From positions 248,001 to 312,000 of the forward strand of contig NZ_JAYGJO010000001.1 in NCBI RefSeq assembly GCF_035013185.1: 64,000 nucleotides of DNA. The letters are read 5' to 3'. The notes beneath the pieces were generated by a model. That model did no database searches and was not told the DNA's origin. It saw only the letters and a program-made list of their open reading frames with translations. Positions 53,407 through 62,654 of the stretch are shown piece by piece (position 1 is the first letter of the stretch; each line of letters opens with the position of its first letter). Source of the DNA: Acerihabitans sp035013185. Lineage in GTDB: Bacteria > Pseudomonadota > Gammaproteobacteria > Enterobacterales > Enterobacteriaceae. The translations under genes and the position numbers were made by a program.

Positions 53407-53606
53407 AGGTTTTAACGCCAGCCAAGACGCCGATCCTCACCACGGCGGGCTGTTAACACCGGCATAAAGCGCCAAACGCCCCCCGCCCCATGCGGGGGTT
53501 TAACATCCCAACCCCCCAACCACCACCCCCACCTCACCACGATAGGTTTTAACGCCAGCCAAGACACCGATCCTCACCACGGCGGGCTGTTAACACCGGC
53601 ATAAAG
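53407..53606. repeat. 63-bp direct repeat downstream of efeB
   Basis: Two copies, 53407-53469 and 53544-53606, differ at one base and are 137 bp apart. Each begins AGGTTTTAACGCCAGCCAAG and ends ACACCGGCATAAAG. The first is separated from the second by a terminator-like hairpin (53480-53501). On the minus strand the copies could encode the C-terminal words AGVNSPPW. Confidence 0.85.
53480..53501 (+). terminator. Probable efeUOB terminator
   Basis: CCCCCGC and GCGGGGG form a strong 7-bp stem with a five-base loop, followed by TTT. It is about 100 bases past efeB, between the two 63-bp repeats. Confidence 0.55.
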
Positions 53607-53900
53607 TCCGCCGACGAAGCTCATTTCCACCGTGCGAGCCGCCGGGAGCGGCGAGAGGTCAGGCCGCGCCGGGAGCGCGTCCTGGCCGGCACCGAGGGGG
53701 AAATGAACAGAGGAGGGCATCGCGCAGCGACGGGCGATCTGCCGGGAGCGCGGGGTCGAGGGGCCGGCGCGACGGCCAGCCCCCGTCGATTGCCCGCACG
53801 GGGGCACATAAAAAAGCCCCAACTCGCGGCAAGCGAAACCAGCCCATGCCCGCATGCCCCACCCAACTCGCGGCAAGCGCAACCCCCCTCATGCCCCTCA
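53607..53900. repeat. GC-rich repeat cluster before yejG
   Basis: A GC-rich block unlike the flanking AT-rich DNA. GCCGGGAGCG occurs three times (near 53640, 53669 and 53742). An 18-bp direct repeat CCCAACTCGCGGCAAGCG occurs at 53818-53835 and 53862-53879. A hairpin GCCCCCGT/ACGGGGGC spans 53779-53805. Minus-strand frames remain open in all three phases here, so no single coding frame can be trusted; a small prophage-type gene remnant is possible but unproven. Confidence 0.6.
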
Positions 53901-54132
53901 CCATGTTTGTTATTTGTAAACAAGAGTGGCGCTTTAAGTTATGCAAATGCATGAAAAAAGGTTGCGTTCATTCGGTTAAAGCGGTACATATAGGCCGAAA
54001 AAGCGATCTATATCCCATTTATCAAGTAAATGAGATTTTTTTTGTAAACAAAATAGCTGATATTGTCACGTTGATATTATAGTAATGTGATAGAATTGTT
54101 ATAAATTATAGCTAAATTTCTGGGGAAATGGA

Positions 54133-54477
54133 GTGACTACTCTACAGATGTCGGTGGTACATCGATTACCACAACATTATCGTTGGCTGCATGGTTTTAG
54201 CGGCATAAAAGTCGAACCCTTTATCTCGTCTGAAAGCAGTAGCGATAACGAGCTGATTGGCTTGACGCTGCTTAGCCATGACGGGGACAGTGCCTGGCAG
54301 GTTATGCAGGAGTTGTCCCGTTCCCTGGTGGAAATTCAGATTACCTGCGCTGTGGTGGAGTATGACGGGCAACCCTGTCTGTTTTTGCACCGCGACGATG
54401 AGTGCACCTGCCTGTGCCGGTTAAAAAATATGGGTGTGGCGATTGCCGAATCCGTGGCGATGCCTTATCTGTTCTAG
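54133..54477 (+). CDS. yejG: Conserved protein YejG
   Basis: A 114-residue protein of the YejG family, the E. coli length (E. coli start TSLQLSIVHRLPQNYRW, here TTLQMSVVHRLPQHYRW). The start is GTG at 54133, preceded by GGGGAAATGGA. The function is unclear. It is convergent with yejF. Confidence 0.9.
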   Translation: MTTLQMSVVHRLPQHYRWLHGFSGIKVEPFISSESSSDNELIGLTLLSHDGDSAWQVMQELSRSLVEIQITCAVVEYDGQPCLFLHRDDECTCLCRLKNMGVAIAESVAMPYLF

Positions 54478-54499
54478 GCCGTCGATGACGTGTGTGCGG

Positions 54500-56089
54500 C
54501 TACTGCGCCGATAGCATCAGTTGGCGGGTATACTCTGCCGATGGCGCGTCAAACACCTGTTGGCATTGCCCTTGTTCCACGACCTCCCCTTCACGCAGCA
54601 CTATCACCTGATGACACATCGCCCGTACCACTTGCAGATCGTGGCTGATAAACAGGTAGGTTAGCTGATGTTTTTCCTGTAATGATTTAAGCAATTGCAA
54701 TATCTGTGCCTGCACCGAGCGATCCAATGATGAGGTAGGTTCATCGAGGATCACCAGATCCGGTTGCAGGATCAGCGCACGGGCGATGGCGATACGCTGT
54801 CGTTGACCGCCGGAAAACTCGCCAGGATAACGGTGGCGGCTGGTGGGATCGAGCCCCACTTCCTCCAGCGCGGTGATCAATCGCCGCTGTTGTTCCTCGG
54901 CGCTATAGTGGTGGTGAACCTGCAAGCCTTCGACAACGATCTGTGCCACCGTCAGCCGGGGATTCAGCGCTGAATTGGGATCCTGGAACACCACCTGGAT
55001 CCGGCGGCGCACCGGCAGCATCTCGCGCCGGGTAAAACGATGCAACGGCTGGCCGTCAAACCAGATTTCGCCTTCGCATTTCAACAGCCGCAATATTGCC
55101 AGGGCAGTGGTGCTTTTACCCGAGCCGGACTCACCCACCACGCCCAAACTTTCACCACGTCGTAGGGTAAAACTCACCTGTCGTACCGCGCTTTTCTGCG
55201 TCGTTTGCCGGCCAAACAGACCACCCCGCTGGCTAAAATTCACCCCCAGGTTATTCACCTGCAGCAGAGTGGGCGCCGAGGGATCGATCGGCAACGGATC
55301 TCCACCGGGCTGCGCGGATAGCAATTGACGAGTATAAGAATGTTGCGGCGCACGAAACAGCTCTGCGGCCGGGCTGACCTCAACGCACTTGCCTTCCTGC
55401 ATGACCGCCACGTTATCCGCCAAGCGGCGGACAATATTCAGGTTATGGGTGATAAACAATAACGCCATGCCTGTTTCCGCACGCAGCTCAATCAACAGCG
55501 CAATGATTTGCGCCTGTACCGTGACGTCAAGCGCGGTGGTGGGTTCGTCGGCAATCAGCAACTTGGGCCGGGTCAACAGCGCCATGGCGATCATCACCCG
55601 CTGACGCTCGCCGCCGGAGAGTTGGTGGGGGAAATCCTTCAGGCGGGTTTTGGCCTGGCGTATCCCCACGCGTTCTAGACTGGCGAGAACTTCGGCACGG
55701 GCTTCGGCGCCGCGCAGACCCCGATGTAATATCAGCACTTCCAGCAGCTGTTTCTCCACATTATGCAGTGGATTAAGCGACGACATCGGCTCTTGAAAAA
55801 TCATGGCGATATCGTTGCCCCGCACCCGACGCAGCGAAGTCTCATCGGCATGCAGCAGACTTTGACCTTGGAATAAAATGTCCCCGTGTAGATAGACCAC
55901 CGGCGGCGTTGGCAGCAGGCGCAGCACCGATAACGCGGTAACGCTTTTGCCCGAACCGGATTCGCCTACCAGTGCCAGCGTTTCGCCCGCGTTAAGCGAT
56001 AGGGACACCCGATCCACCACCTGATGGGTGCGCTCACCCTGGCGAAAGGCCACGCTCAGTTCCTGAATCTGTAAAAGGGGTTGGGTCAT
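54500..56089 (-). CDS. yejF: Peptide ABC transporter ATPase YejF
   Basis: A 529-residue protein with two fused ABC ATPase domains of the oligopeptide/nickel family. Walker A GESGSGKS occurs twice (residues about 39-46 and 320-327); signature motifs are LSGGERQRV and FSGGQRQRI; Walker B LLIADEPTT and LVILDEPTS. It powers YejABEF, the importer of microcin C and antimicrobial peptides. Last gene of yejA-B-E-F. Confidence 0.96.
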   Translation of the reverse strand: MTQPLLQIQELSVAFRQGERTHQVVDRVSLSLNAGETLALVGESGSGKSVTALSVLRLLPTPPVVYLHGDILFQGQSLLHADETSLRRVRGNDIAMIFQEPMSSLNPLHNVEKQLLEVLILHRGLRGAEARAEVLASLERVGIRQAKTRLKDFPHQLSGGERQRVMIAMALLTRPKLLIADEPTTALDVTVQAQIIALLIELRAETGMALLFITHNLNIVRRLADNVAVMQEGKCVEVSPAAELFRAPQHSYTRQLLSAQPGGDPLPIDPSAPTLLQVNNLGVNFSQRGGLFGRQTTQKSAVRQVSFTLRRGESLGVVGESGSGKSTTALAILRLLKCEGEIWFDGQPLHRFTRREMLPVRRRIQVVFQDPNSALNPRLTVAQIVVEGLQVHHHYSAEEQQRRLITALEEVGLDPTSRHRYPGEFSGGQRQRIAIARALILQPDLVILDEPTSSLDRSVQAQILQLLKSLQEKHQLTYLFISHDLQVVRAMCHQVIVLREGEVVEQGQCQQVFDAPSAEYTRQLMLSAQ

Positions 56090-56092
56090 GGT

Positions 56093-57109
56093 TTAATGCG
56101 CCTTGCTCGGGTCGAAGGCGTCGCGAATCGCTTCGCCGATAAATATCAGTAATGAGAGCACCAGCGCCAGCATCACAAAAGCTGTTATACCCAGCCAGGG
56201 CGCTTGAAGATTATTCTTGCCCTCCAACAGTAAATTACCTAGGGAAGGCGAGCCAATGGGCAGGCCGAAACCCAAGAAGTCCAGTGAGGTCAATGTGGTA
56301 ATGGATCCGCATAAAATAAAGGGTAGGAAGGTCAGGGTAGCCACCATGGCGTTGGGCAGCATGTGGCGCAGCATAATCATCGAATCACTGACCCCCATCG
56401 CTTGGGCGGCGCGGATATAATCGAAATTACGGGTGCGAAGGAATTCTGCCCGCACCACCCCTACCAGGCTCATCCAGCCGAACAGTATTGTGATGCCTAA
56501 TAACCACCAGAAGTTCGGCGGTACCACGCTTGAGAGCAAAATGATCAAAAATAGCGTCGGCATGCCGGACCACACCTCGATAAACCGCTGGCCCCAGAGA
56601 TCCAGTCTGCCACCGTAGTAGCCCTGGGTAGCGCCAGCAATGATACCCAGCAGGCTGGAAAACACGGTCAATGCCAGACCAAACAGCATGGAGAGGCGGA
56701 ATCCGTACAATAAATTGGCCAAGACATCTTTGCCGGCGCTGTCGGTGCCTAACCAATTCTGCCGGGTGGGCGGTGAAGGAAATGGCCGCTCGGTGGCAAA
56801 GTTAATGGTGTGATAATTATAGCGTATCGGTGCCCAGAGTACCCAGCCATGGGCTGCCAGCCTGCTGGCCAGGTAAGGGTCGCGATAGTCCGCTGGGGTA
56901 GCGAACTGGCCGCCAAAGGTGGTTTCGCTGTAGTTGAAGAGCAAGGGTGAGTAAAACCGTCCCTCGTAACGCACCAGCAGTGGCTTATCATTGGCCACCA
57001 GCTCCGATCCGAGGCTAAGGATAAACAGCACTAGAAACAGCCATAACGACCAATAACCACGTTTATTCTCACGAAAGCGCGCCCAGCGCGCCTGGTTGGC
57101 TGGACTCAT
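56093..57109 (-). CDS. yejE: Peptide ABC transporter permease YejE
   Basis: A 338-residue inner-membrane permease (E. coli 341). It shows the N-terminal signature NQARWARFRENKRGYWSLW, TDSAGKDVLANLLYGFRLS and the EAA loop RAAQAMGVSDSMIMLRHMLP. It overlaps yejB by 4 bases and precedes yejF by 3. Confidence 0.95.
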   Translation of the reverse strand: MSPANQARWARFRENKRGYWSLWLFLVLFILSLGSELVANDKPLLVRYEGRFYSPLLFNYSETTFGGQFATPADYRDPYLASRLAAHGWVLWAPIRYNYHTINFATERPFPSPPTRQNWLGTDSAGKDVLANLLYGFRLSMLFGLALTVFSSLLGIIAGATQGYYGGRLDLWGQRFIEVWSGMPTLFLIILLSSVVPPNFWWLLGITILFGWMSLVGVVRAEFLRTRNFDYIRAAQAMGVSDSMIMLRHMLPNAMVATLTFLPFILCGSITTLTSLDFLGFGLPIGSPSLGNLLLEGKNNLQAPWLGITAFVMLALVLSLLIFIGEAIRDAFDPSKAH

Positions 57110-58200
57110 TGGCGGCCCTCGAAATCGATACGTGGATCGACCAAGGTATAGGTCATATCACTGAGGATATTTAACAACAGACCAATCAAGGTAAAAATGT
57201 ACAATGTACCGAACATCACCGGATAATCGCGCTGAAGGGTGGCATCAAAGCCCAGCAGGCCTAGGCCGTTAAGGGAAAACATCACCTCAATGAGCAACGA
57301 GCCGGTAAAAAACATACTGATAAAGGTGGCGGGGAAGCCGGCTATCACCAATAGCATGGCGTTGCGGAACACATGGCGATACAAGATCTGTTTTTCACTC
57401 AAGCCCTTGGCACGGGCGGTGATAACATACTGCTTGCGGATTTCATCCAGAAAAGCGTTTTTGGTCAGCATGGTGAGGGTGGCAAAACCGCCAATGGACG
57501 TGGCCAGTACTGGCAGCGTGATATGCCAGAGATAATCGGTGATTTTTTTATACCAAGGCAGGCTGTCGAAATGGCTGGATACCAGGCCACGCAGGGGAAA
57601 CCAATCCAGATAACTGCCGCCCGCGAACAGCACAATCAGCAAAATGGCAAATAAAAACGCCGGTATCGCATAACCAATGATAATCAGTGTGCTGCTCCAG
57701 ACGTCAAAGGCACTGCCGCTGCTGACCGCTTTGCGAATACCCATTGGGATCGACACCAAATAGATAATCAACGTGCTCCATAAACCCAGCGTAATAGACA
57801 CCGGCATACTGTCTTTGATCAACCGCATCACCGTCTCACCGCGAAACAGGCTATCGCCAAAATCGAAACGCAGGTAGTTCCACAGCATGGTGAAATAACG
57901 TTCATGCAATGGCTTATCAAAGCCATAACGCTTGGTAATTTCAGCGATCACCTCGGGATCCAAGCCTCTGGCACCGCGATATTGGCTATCGCCAATTTGG
58001 CCGCCGTTCAGTGTGGGGACCCGGGCGGTGGGATCGGTATGTCCAACACTAAAACCGCTTTGTTGGCCCTGTTCGATATTGGCAATGGCTTGTTCTACCG
58101 GCCCGCCGGGGGCAATTTGCACAATAAAAAAATTCAGGGTGATAATGGCCCATAATGTCGGTATGACCAACAGCAATCGACGTAGCAGGTAATGTAGCAA
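57106..58200 (-). CDS. yejB: Peptide ABC transporter permease YejB
   Basis: A 364-residue permease, the E. coli length. I place the start at TTG 58200 because AGGAGG lies four bases before it and the protein then begins LHYLLRRLLLVIPTLWAII; the frame extends upstream without similarity. EAA loop: TARAKGLSEKQILYRHVFRN. The yejA gene lies 31 bases upstream. Confidence 0.93.
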   Translation of the reverse strand: MLHYLLRRLLLVIPTLWAIITLNFFIVQIAPGGPVEQAIANIEQGQQSGFSVGHTDPTARVPTLNGGQIGDSQYRGARGLDPEVIAEITKRYGFDKPLHERYFTMLWNYLRFDFGDSLFRGETVMRLIKDSMPVSITLGLWSTLIIYLVSIPMGIRKAVSSGSAFDVWSSTLIIIGYAIPAFLFAILLIVLFAGGSYLDWFPLRGLVSSHFDSLPWYKKITDYLWHITLPVLATSIGGFATLTMLTKNAFLDEIRKQYVITARAKGLSEKQILYRHVFRNAMLLVIAGFPATFISMFFTGSLLIEVMFSLNGLGLLGFDATLQRDYPVMFGTLYIFTLIGLLLNILSDMTYTLVDPRIDFEGRQ

Positions 58201-58231
58201 TTGGCCTCCTGAAAAAAATAGGGGTTTAGAC

Positions 58232-60040
58232 TCAGCGCCGCTCGGCGGGCAATCGCGCGGCCCGGTTGACGTCGTACCACCAGGTATCAACACCCAACGC
58301 GTAGGTCGGTTTGACCTCCGGCATGGAAAATTTATCCCAATAGGCCAACCTGATTTGATGAGAGTACCACATGGGGATCATAAAATAATTCCAGGTCAAT
58401 ACCCGATCCAGCGCTTTACCCAAGGGTAACAACGCCGTTTGATTACCTTGATGTCGAACAATTTCATTAATCAGGTGATCAACCGCAGGATCCTTCACCC
58501 CAGGGCGGTTGTAGCTGGAGTCGACATAGGCGCTACTCCATGCAAACTGCAGATCACCACTTGGGAAAGCATACGCGCGATAGGTTGATGGCATCATATC
58601 AAAGTCACGCTTACGCAGACGGTTGCTGAATTGGGCGTGATCCACCTCGCGCAGGGTCAACGTAATGCCCAGGCGCTGAAGATTATGCTGGAATGACAAC
58701 AGGTAGTTAGTGTTGCTGCCATTCATTACCATCATTTCAAATTGGAACGGTTTGCCGGTCTTACTGTTGACCAGCCTCTGGTCTCGCAGTTCCCAGCCGG
58801 CCTGTTTTAATAGCGCCAGCGCGTCAAGCAGATTTTTGCGGTCGTAACCGCTACCGTCGGATACCGGTGGTTGGAAAGGTCCGGTCAACACTTCTGGTGG
58901 TATTTGGCCTTTTAGCGGCGCCAGCACCGCCAGTTCGGCGACATCGGGATAATCTCTCGCCGCATAGGGGGTGTTGGTAAAATAGCTGTTTACCCGCTGA
59001 TAACCCTTATAAAATAGTGCCTTATTCATCCACTCGAAATCAAATGCCAGGGTCAGTGCTTGGCGCACACGCCGGTCGGCAAACAGCGGACGCTGAATGT
59101 TAAATGCTAGCCAGGGTGTATCCACCGGGGCGTTGTTGGGCAGTTCTTGTTTAATAATATAGCCGCGCTCAATGTTACCGCCACGGTATTGCGTCGCCCA
59201 CAGTTTCGGCGAGCCTTCGATGCGTAAATCAAAGGCACCGGCTTTAAACGCCTCCAGCGCGACATTTTCATCCAGGTAGTAGTCATAACGAATAGTATCG
59301 AAATTATTACGACCACGATTTACCGGCAGGTTGACCGCCCAATAATCTTTCACTCGCGAGTAGGTGACATACTGACCGGTTTTCCAGGCGGTAATGCGGT
59401 AAGGTCCGCTGCCCAGCGGCGGCGTGGACAGCGGATCGCTGAGCTTATGGTGTTGCCAGTAGCTTTGCGGCATGATGGGCAGGGTCAACAAACCCAACAT
59501 GCTATCTTTATCGGGTTTTGGAAACTCAAAGCGAACCGTGAGACTGGAGATGGCCTTGACCTTCACGTCCTTATAATACAGCCGAAACTGTGGCACCCCT
59601 TCGGTCATGAATTTTTTAAAGGTAAATGCCACATCGGCAGCGGTAATCGGTTGATGGTTATGAAATCGAGCCCGAGGATTGATGGATATTTCCGCCCAGG
59701 AAAAATCCGCTGCATAACGTGCCGATTCGGCCACCAGTGGGTAATAGCTGGCCATCTCGTCGTCCGAGGTGGTAAACAGGCTGTCATAAAGTTGATCGGA
59801 GCGTACCGCCGCAGTGCCGCGCAGGGCAAAACGGTTAAAATTATCATAGGTGCCTATGGCCGATAACGTCATGTTGCCGCCTTTTGGCGCGGCCGGGTTT
59901 ACGTAGTCGAAGTGGTTGAAATTATCCGAGTATTTTGGTTCGCCTAGCAAAGCAAACGCATAACCCTCTTGTATGGTTTCGGCGTGGGTGCCGAGACAGA
60001 AGGCGCTGAGTACCAGTGCAATCCAAACACGTGGAAACAT
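58232..60040 (-). CDS. yejA: Peptide-binding protein YejA
   Basis: The periplasmic solute-binding protein of YejABEF. I place the start at ATG 60040 (MFPRVWIALVLSAFCLGTHA, cleavage near THA-ET) because AGGAGCG precedes it; 602 residues (E. coli 604). The SBP_bac_5 block GYAFALLGEPKYSDNFNHF and YVNPAAPKGGNMTLSAIG are clear. Confidence 0.95.
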   Translation of the reverse strand: MFPRVWIALVLSAFCLGTHAETIQEGYAFALLGEPKYSDNFNHFDYVNPAAPKGGNMTLSAIGTYDNFNRFALRGTAAVRSDQLYDSLFTTSDDEMASYYPLVAESARYAADFSWAEISINPRARFHNHQPITAADVAFTFKKFMTEGVPQFRLYYKDVKVKAISSLTVRFEFPKPDKDSMLGLLTLPIMPQSYWQHHKLSDPLSTPPLGSGPYRITAWKTGQYVTYSRVKDYWAVNLPVNRGRNNFDTIRYDYYLDENVALEAFKAGAFDLRIEGSPKLWATQYRGGNIERGYIIKQELPNNAPVDTPWLAFNIQRPLFADRRVRQALTLAFDFEWMNKALFYKGYQRVNSYFTNTPYAARDYPDVAELAVLAPLKGQIPPEVLTGPFQPPVSDGSGYDRKNLLDALALLKQAGWELRDQRLVNSKTGKPFQFEMMVMNGSNTNYLLSFQHNLQRLGITLTLREVDHAQFSNRLRKRDFDMMPSTYRAYAFPSGDLQFAWSSAYVDSSYNRPGVKDPAVDHLINEIVRHQGNQTALLPLGKALDRVLTWNYFMIPMWYSHQIRLAYWDKFSMPEVKPTYALGVDTWWYDVNRAARLPAERR

Positions 60041-60375
60041 TAGGTTACGCTCCTGCGGTGATCCTAAATTAAGACTTAACAAAACAATCGGCACGGCCGT
60101 TAACGGTTCTATTATAAAGGCCTAAGACCAAGCCATTAACGATTTTTTCATATTAATGTCAAAATTATTAATTACCACTTTGCCAAAGTGAATGATGGCA
60201 AGGGTCTAACTGACAGGTTGGTAATTATATTGATTTAGATCAGGATCTATTTGACTTAAGGGTGAACCAAATCGCTTAATTATTATTCTACCCTTTAACT
60301 TTCCCGTTGCCGGTGCGCTGATCGCGTTTTTACACCCTAATCTTTTGACGGCATAAGCTCATCAGGATTCTTTCG

Positions 60376-60414
60376 TTTGCCGCCTTCGGGCAACTCGGCA
60401 TCTATTGGGTTTTC
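60376..60414. repeat. Partial copy of the gyrA-upstream repeat family
   Basis: TTTGCCGCCTTCGGGCAACT followed by CGGCATCTATTGGG closely matches 26287-26324, with differences near the middle. It resembles the right end of the element at 15511-15738. Confidence 0.5.
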
Positions 60415-60449
60415 ACTAAAAGGGAATATACAAATCTTTAATATTGATT

Positions 60450-60478
60450 AAAAAAAGACCACCTCGTGGGGTGGTCTT
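60450..60478 (-). terminator. Rho-independent terminator of mepS
   Basis: On the minus strand AAGACCACC and GGTGGTCTT form a 9-bp stem followed by a T-run. It lies 50 bases after mepS. Confidence 0.85.
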
Positions 60479-60527
60479 GGTCTCTCGCTTCGTGTTCCGG
60501 CAACCTTAACGCTACAGGAGATAATCG

Positions 60528-61142
60528 CTAGCTATTGGCATCATTATTATTATTGTGAGCAGTAACCATTGAACCATGGGTGCCGCTGGTCAATACGCGC
60601 CGTGCTTGCCGATAGCGTTTTTTCCAATAGTCTTCATTCAGGCTGGATATCATCACACCACCACTAGTGGAGGCATGGACAAACTGATCATTGCCCAGAT
60701 AAATACCGACATGACGCCCGGTAGAACCGGCACGAAACAACACCAAATCTCCTGGTCGCAGCTTGGAGCGCTGTACTTTTGCGCCAATATCCCGCTGTTC
60801 ACTGGTGGATCTGGGTAAAATCAGGCCAAACTGTTCACGAAATGTCGTCTGGACAAAAGCCGAACAATCTATGCCGCGTTTGCTACTGCCCCCTAAACGA
60901 TACCGCACTCCTTTCCATACTGCATATTGGTCCATAATCTTGGTTTTAATCTTGACGTTACGGACCATATCTTCAAATTGATCCTGAGAGGCTTGCAGTA
61001 AAAAATCACTTCTATCGTTGACTGCATGCATCTCAGCTGTTTGTTGACTACCATGAGAACTACAAGCGGAAAGCAAAATCGCTACCGCAGCTGCGGGAAT
61101 TAACCGCAGAACATATCTCAAAATAGGTTGAGATTTGACCAT
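60528..61142 (-). CDS. mepS: Murein DD-endopeptidase MepS (Spr)
   Basis: An outer-membrane lipoprotein that cleaves peptidoglycan crosslinks for cell growth and is degraded by Prc/NlpI. It has 204 residues (E. coli 188). Lipobox LLSACSS. NlpC/P60 domain with catalytic Cys in KRGIDCSAFVQTTF and His in FVHASTSGG. The C-terminus is about 16 residues longer than in E. coli, with an Asn-rich end. Confidence 0.95.
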   Translation of the reverse strand: MVKSQPILRYVLRLIPAAAVAILLSACSSHGSQQTAEMHAVNDRSDFLLQASQDQFEDMVRNVKIKTKIMDQYAVWKGVRYRLGGSSKRGIDCSAFVQTTFREQFGLILPRSTSEQRDIGAKVQRSKLRPGDLVLFRAGSTGRHVGIYLGNDQFVHASTSGGVMISSLNEDYWKKRYRQARRVLTSGTHGSMVTAHNNNNDANS

Positions 61143-61639
61143 TATTAGTGTTATCCCTTTAAGTCCTTAGCGACGGTGCCGCTATAAAATTGCCAAACGA
61201 AGCGAGAATAATATGCAAATATTTATTGACCAAACGATATTTTTGCATTGTGCGTCACCAGTCACATAAGCGGCTTGACACAGCTAACATACGCACGATT
61301 ATATCAGTCTGGAAGTACAGAGAAATCGAGAGTACCGTAATGAAAAAGGGAATGCGAGGTTTTTTATCGACAATTTTATAACTTTTGATGATGTGAAAAA
61401 TGATTAAAAGTTTGGTAAAAATGTGATCAAAAAATTAACACTGCCAATTTGAACCGCGCCAGGCGTGGCCCGCAGGCCATTAACCAACCGGCACTGACGG
61501 TTTGGTAAGCCGGTTTGCAACGTTTTCTGCGCACCGGCACCATAATGAATTCCTATCGATGGTGGCGCTCTGGGGGGCAAAGGACAGTTTAGTCAAATGG
61601 CCACGACGGCAGATACCCGCTTCCCCCTGTCCGGGACGA
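61143..61639. other. Intergenic region between mepS and yeiR, lpxT missing
   Basis: About 500 bases with no gene. E. coli has lpxT (lipid A kinase) here. I see no conserved phosphatase motifs and no remnant. Confidence 0.6.
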
Positions 61640-62629
61640 TCATTTCATGACGCCTAAACGATTCTTTAAGAGCAAGTGTTGTAAGCTATTCCAGTCCGCT
61701 GGCAGGGGATTGATCACCTCGATTCGGCTGTCCGGCGGTGGCGCTGGCCGGGTTTCAATATGCAAATCCAGCCCTTGGCGATTCACCGTGAGGGTACCTT
61801 CCGCAATGCGCATAACGGCTTTGACCCGCTCCACCGGCGCCAAGCGCACCCACTCCAACAGACCAATGGTATCAAATAACGTGTCGCCGTCAAAAATCCA
61901 GCCACAGGCATGATAACCCTGTCCGTGGTTCAGCGCACGCCGCCAACCGGTATTGCCAGGCAAACGCAGCGCCGCCAGTCCGATTGTCGGCGTCGTATGT
62001 GGGTGATGATGGCGGCCATCGGGAAGTTCACGTTGGTTCGATCGGGGCATGTCCAGCAGGGAGATATCAATCCTGCCTTGGGTGGCACCCACCACCGGTC
62101 GGCCGTCGCCATGTGTGTGCTGCCATTCGGCCAACTGGGCGCGGTCTTGCTCCGTATAGCGGTCCTGCTTATTGGCGATAATGATGTCGGCCGCTGTTAA
62201 CTGATCACGAAAATTTTCGTTGTTGAGATAATGAGGATCCGCCAGCTGGCGGGCATCCAGCAAGCATAAGGTCGCTTGACGATCCAGCCAGCTTTCATAA
62301 CTGGCTGAGTCTAGCATGGCCAGAATCTGTTTCGGATGACCCAGACCGGTGGGTTCAATCAGCAAACGGTCGGGTGTATTACGTTGCAGCAGGGTATTGA
62401 GTCCCACTTGCATCGGCAGGCCGTTAACGCAGCACATACAGCCGCCGGGGATTTCTTTTAACACCGCGCCGCTATCGGCTAGGAGTGCGCCGTCGATGCC
62501 GATCTCGCCGAATTCATTAACCAGCACCGCCCAGCGTTCATTCGCTGGTTTTTGTGCCAGCAAATGCAGCAACGTTGTGGTTTTCCCGCTGCCGAGGAAA
62601 CCGGTCACCAGATTGGTTTTTGTGGTCAT
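61640..62629 (-). CDS. yeiR: Zinc-binding GTPase YeiR (COG0523)
   Basis: A 329-residue COG0523 (CobW/YjiA) GTPase, E. coli length 328. Motifs: Walker A GFLGSGKTTTLL, metal motif CMCC in EIPGGCMCCVNGL, Walker B LLIEPTGLGHP, guanine-specific NKQD. A His-rich stretch (GRHHHPHTTP) sits in the middle and may bind zinc. It follows yeiQ by 25 bases on the same strand. Confidence 0.93.
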   Translation of the reverse strand: MTTKTNLVTGFLGSGKTTTLLHLLAQKPANERWAVLVNEFGEIGIDGALLADSGAVLKEIPGGCMCCVNGLPMQVGLNTLLQRNTPDRLLIEPTGLGHPKQILAMLDSASYESWLDRQATLCLLDARQLADPHYLNNENFRDQLTAADIIIANKQDRYTEQDRAQLAEWQHTHGDGRPVVGATQGRIDISLLDMPRSNQRELPDGRHHHPHTTPTIGLAALRLPGNTGWRRALNHGQGYHACGWIFDGDTLFDTIGLLEWVRLAPVERVKAVMRIAEGTLTVNRQGLDLHIETRPAPPPDSRIEVINPLPADWNSLQHLLLKNRLGVMK

Positions 62630-62654
62630 GGTTTTAACAGGTCCATTTGTCGCT

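Larger units (their letters stand above)
60095..60527. other. Intergenic region between yejA and mepS
   Basis: About 430 AT-rich bases. It includes the repeat copy (60376-60414) and the mepS terminator. In E. coli the rtn (pdeN) gene lies here; I see no remnant of it. Confidence 0.6.

Noticed and set aside
53407..53606. 63-bp repeats as a CRISPR array
   Set aside because: Only two copies, too long, and the intervening sequence contains a terminator-like hairpin.
53659..53952. Overlapping minus-strand frames in the GC-rich block before yejG
   Set aside because: Three overlapping frames are open at once because stop codons are rare in GC-rich DNA; no ribosome site or known family could be confirmed, so no CDS is called.
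61190..61381. 63-codon frame between mepS and yeiR
   Set aside because: No ribosome site and no similarity that I recognise.
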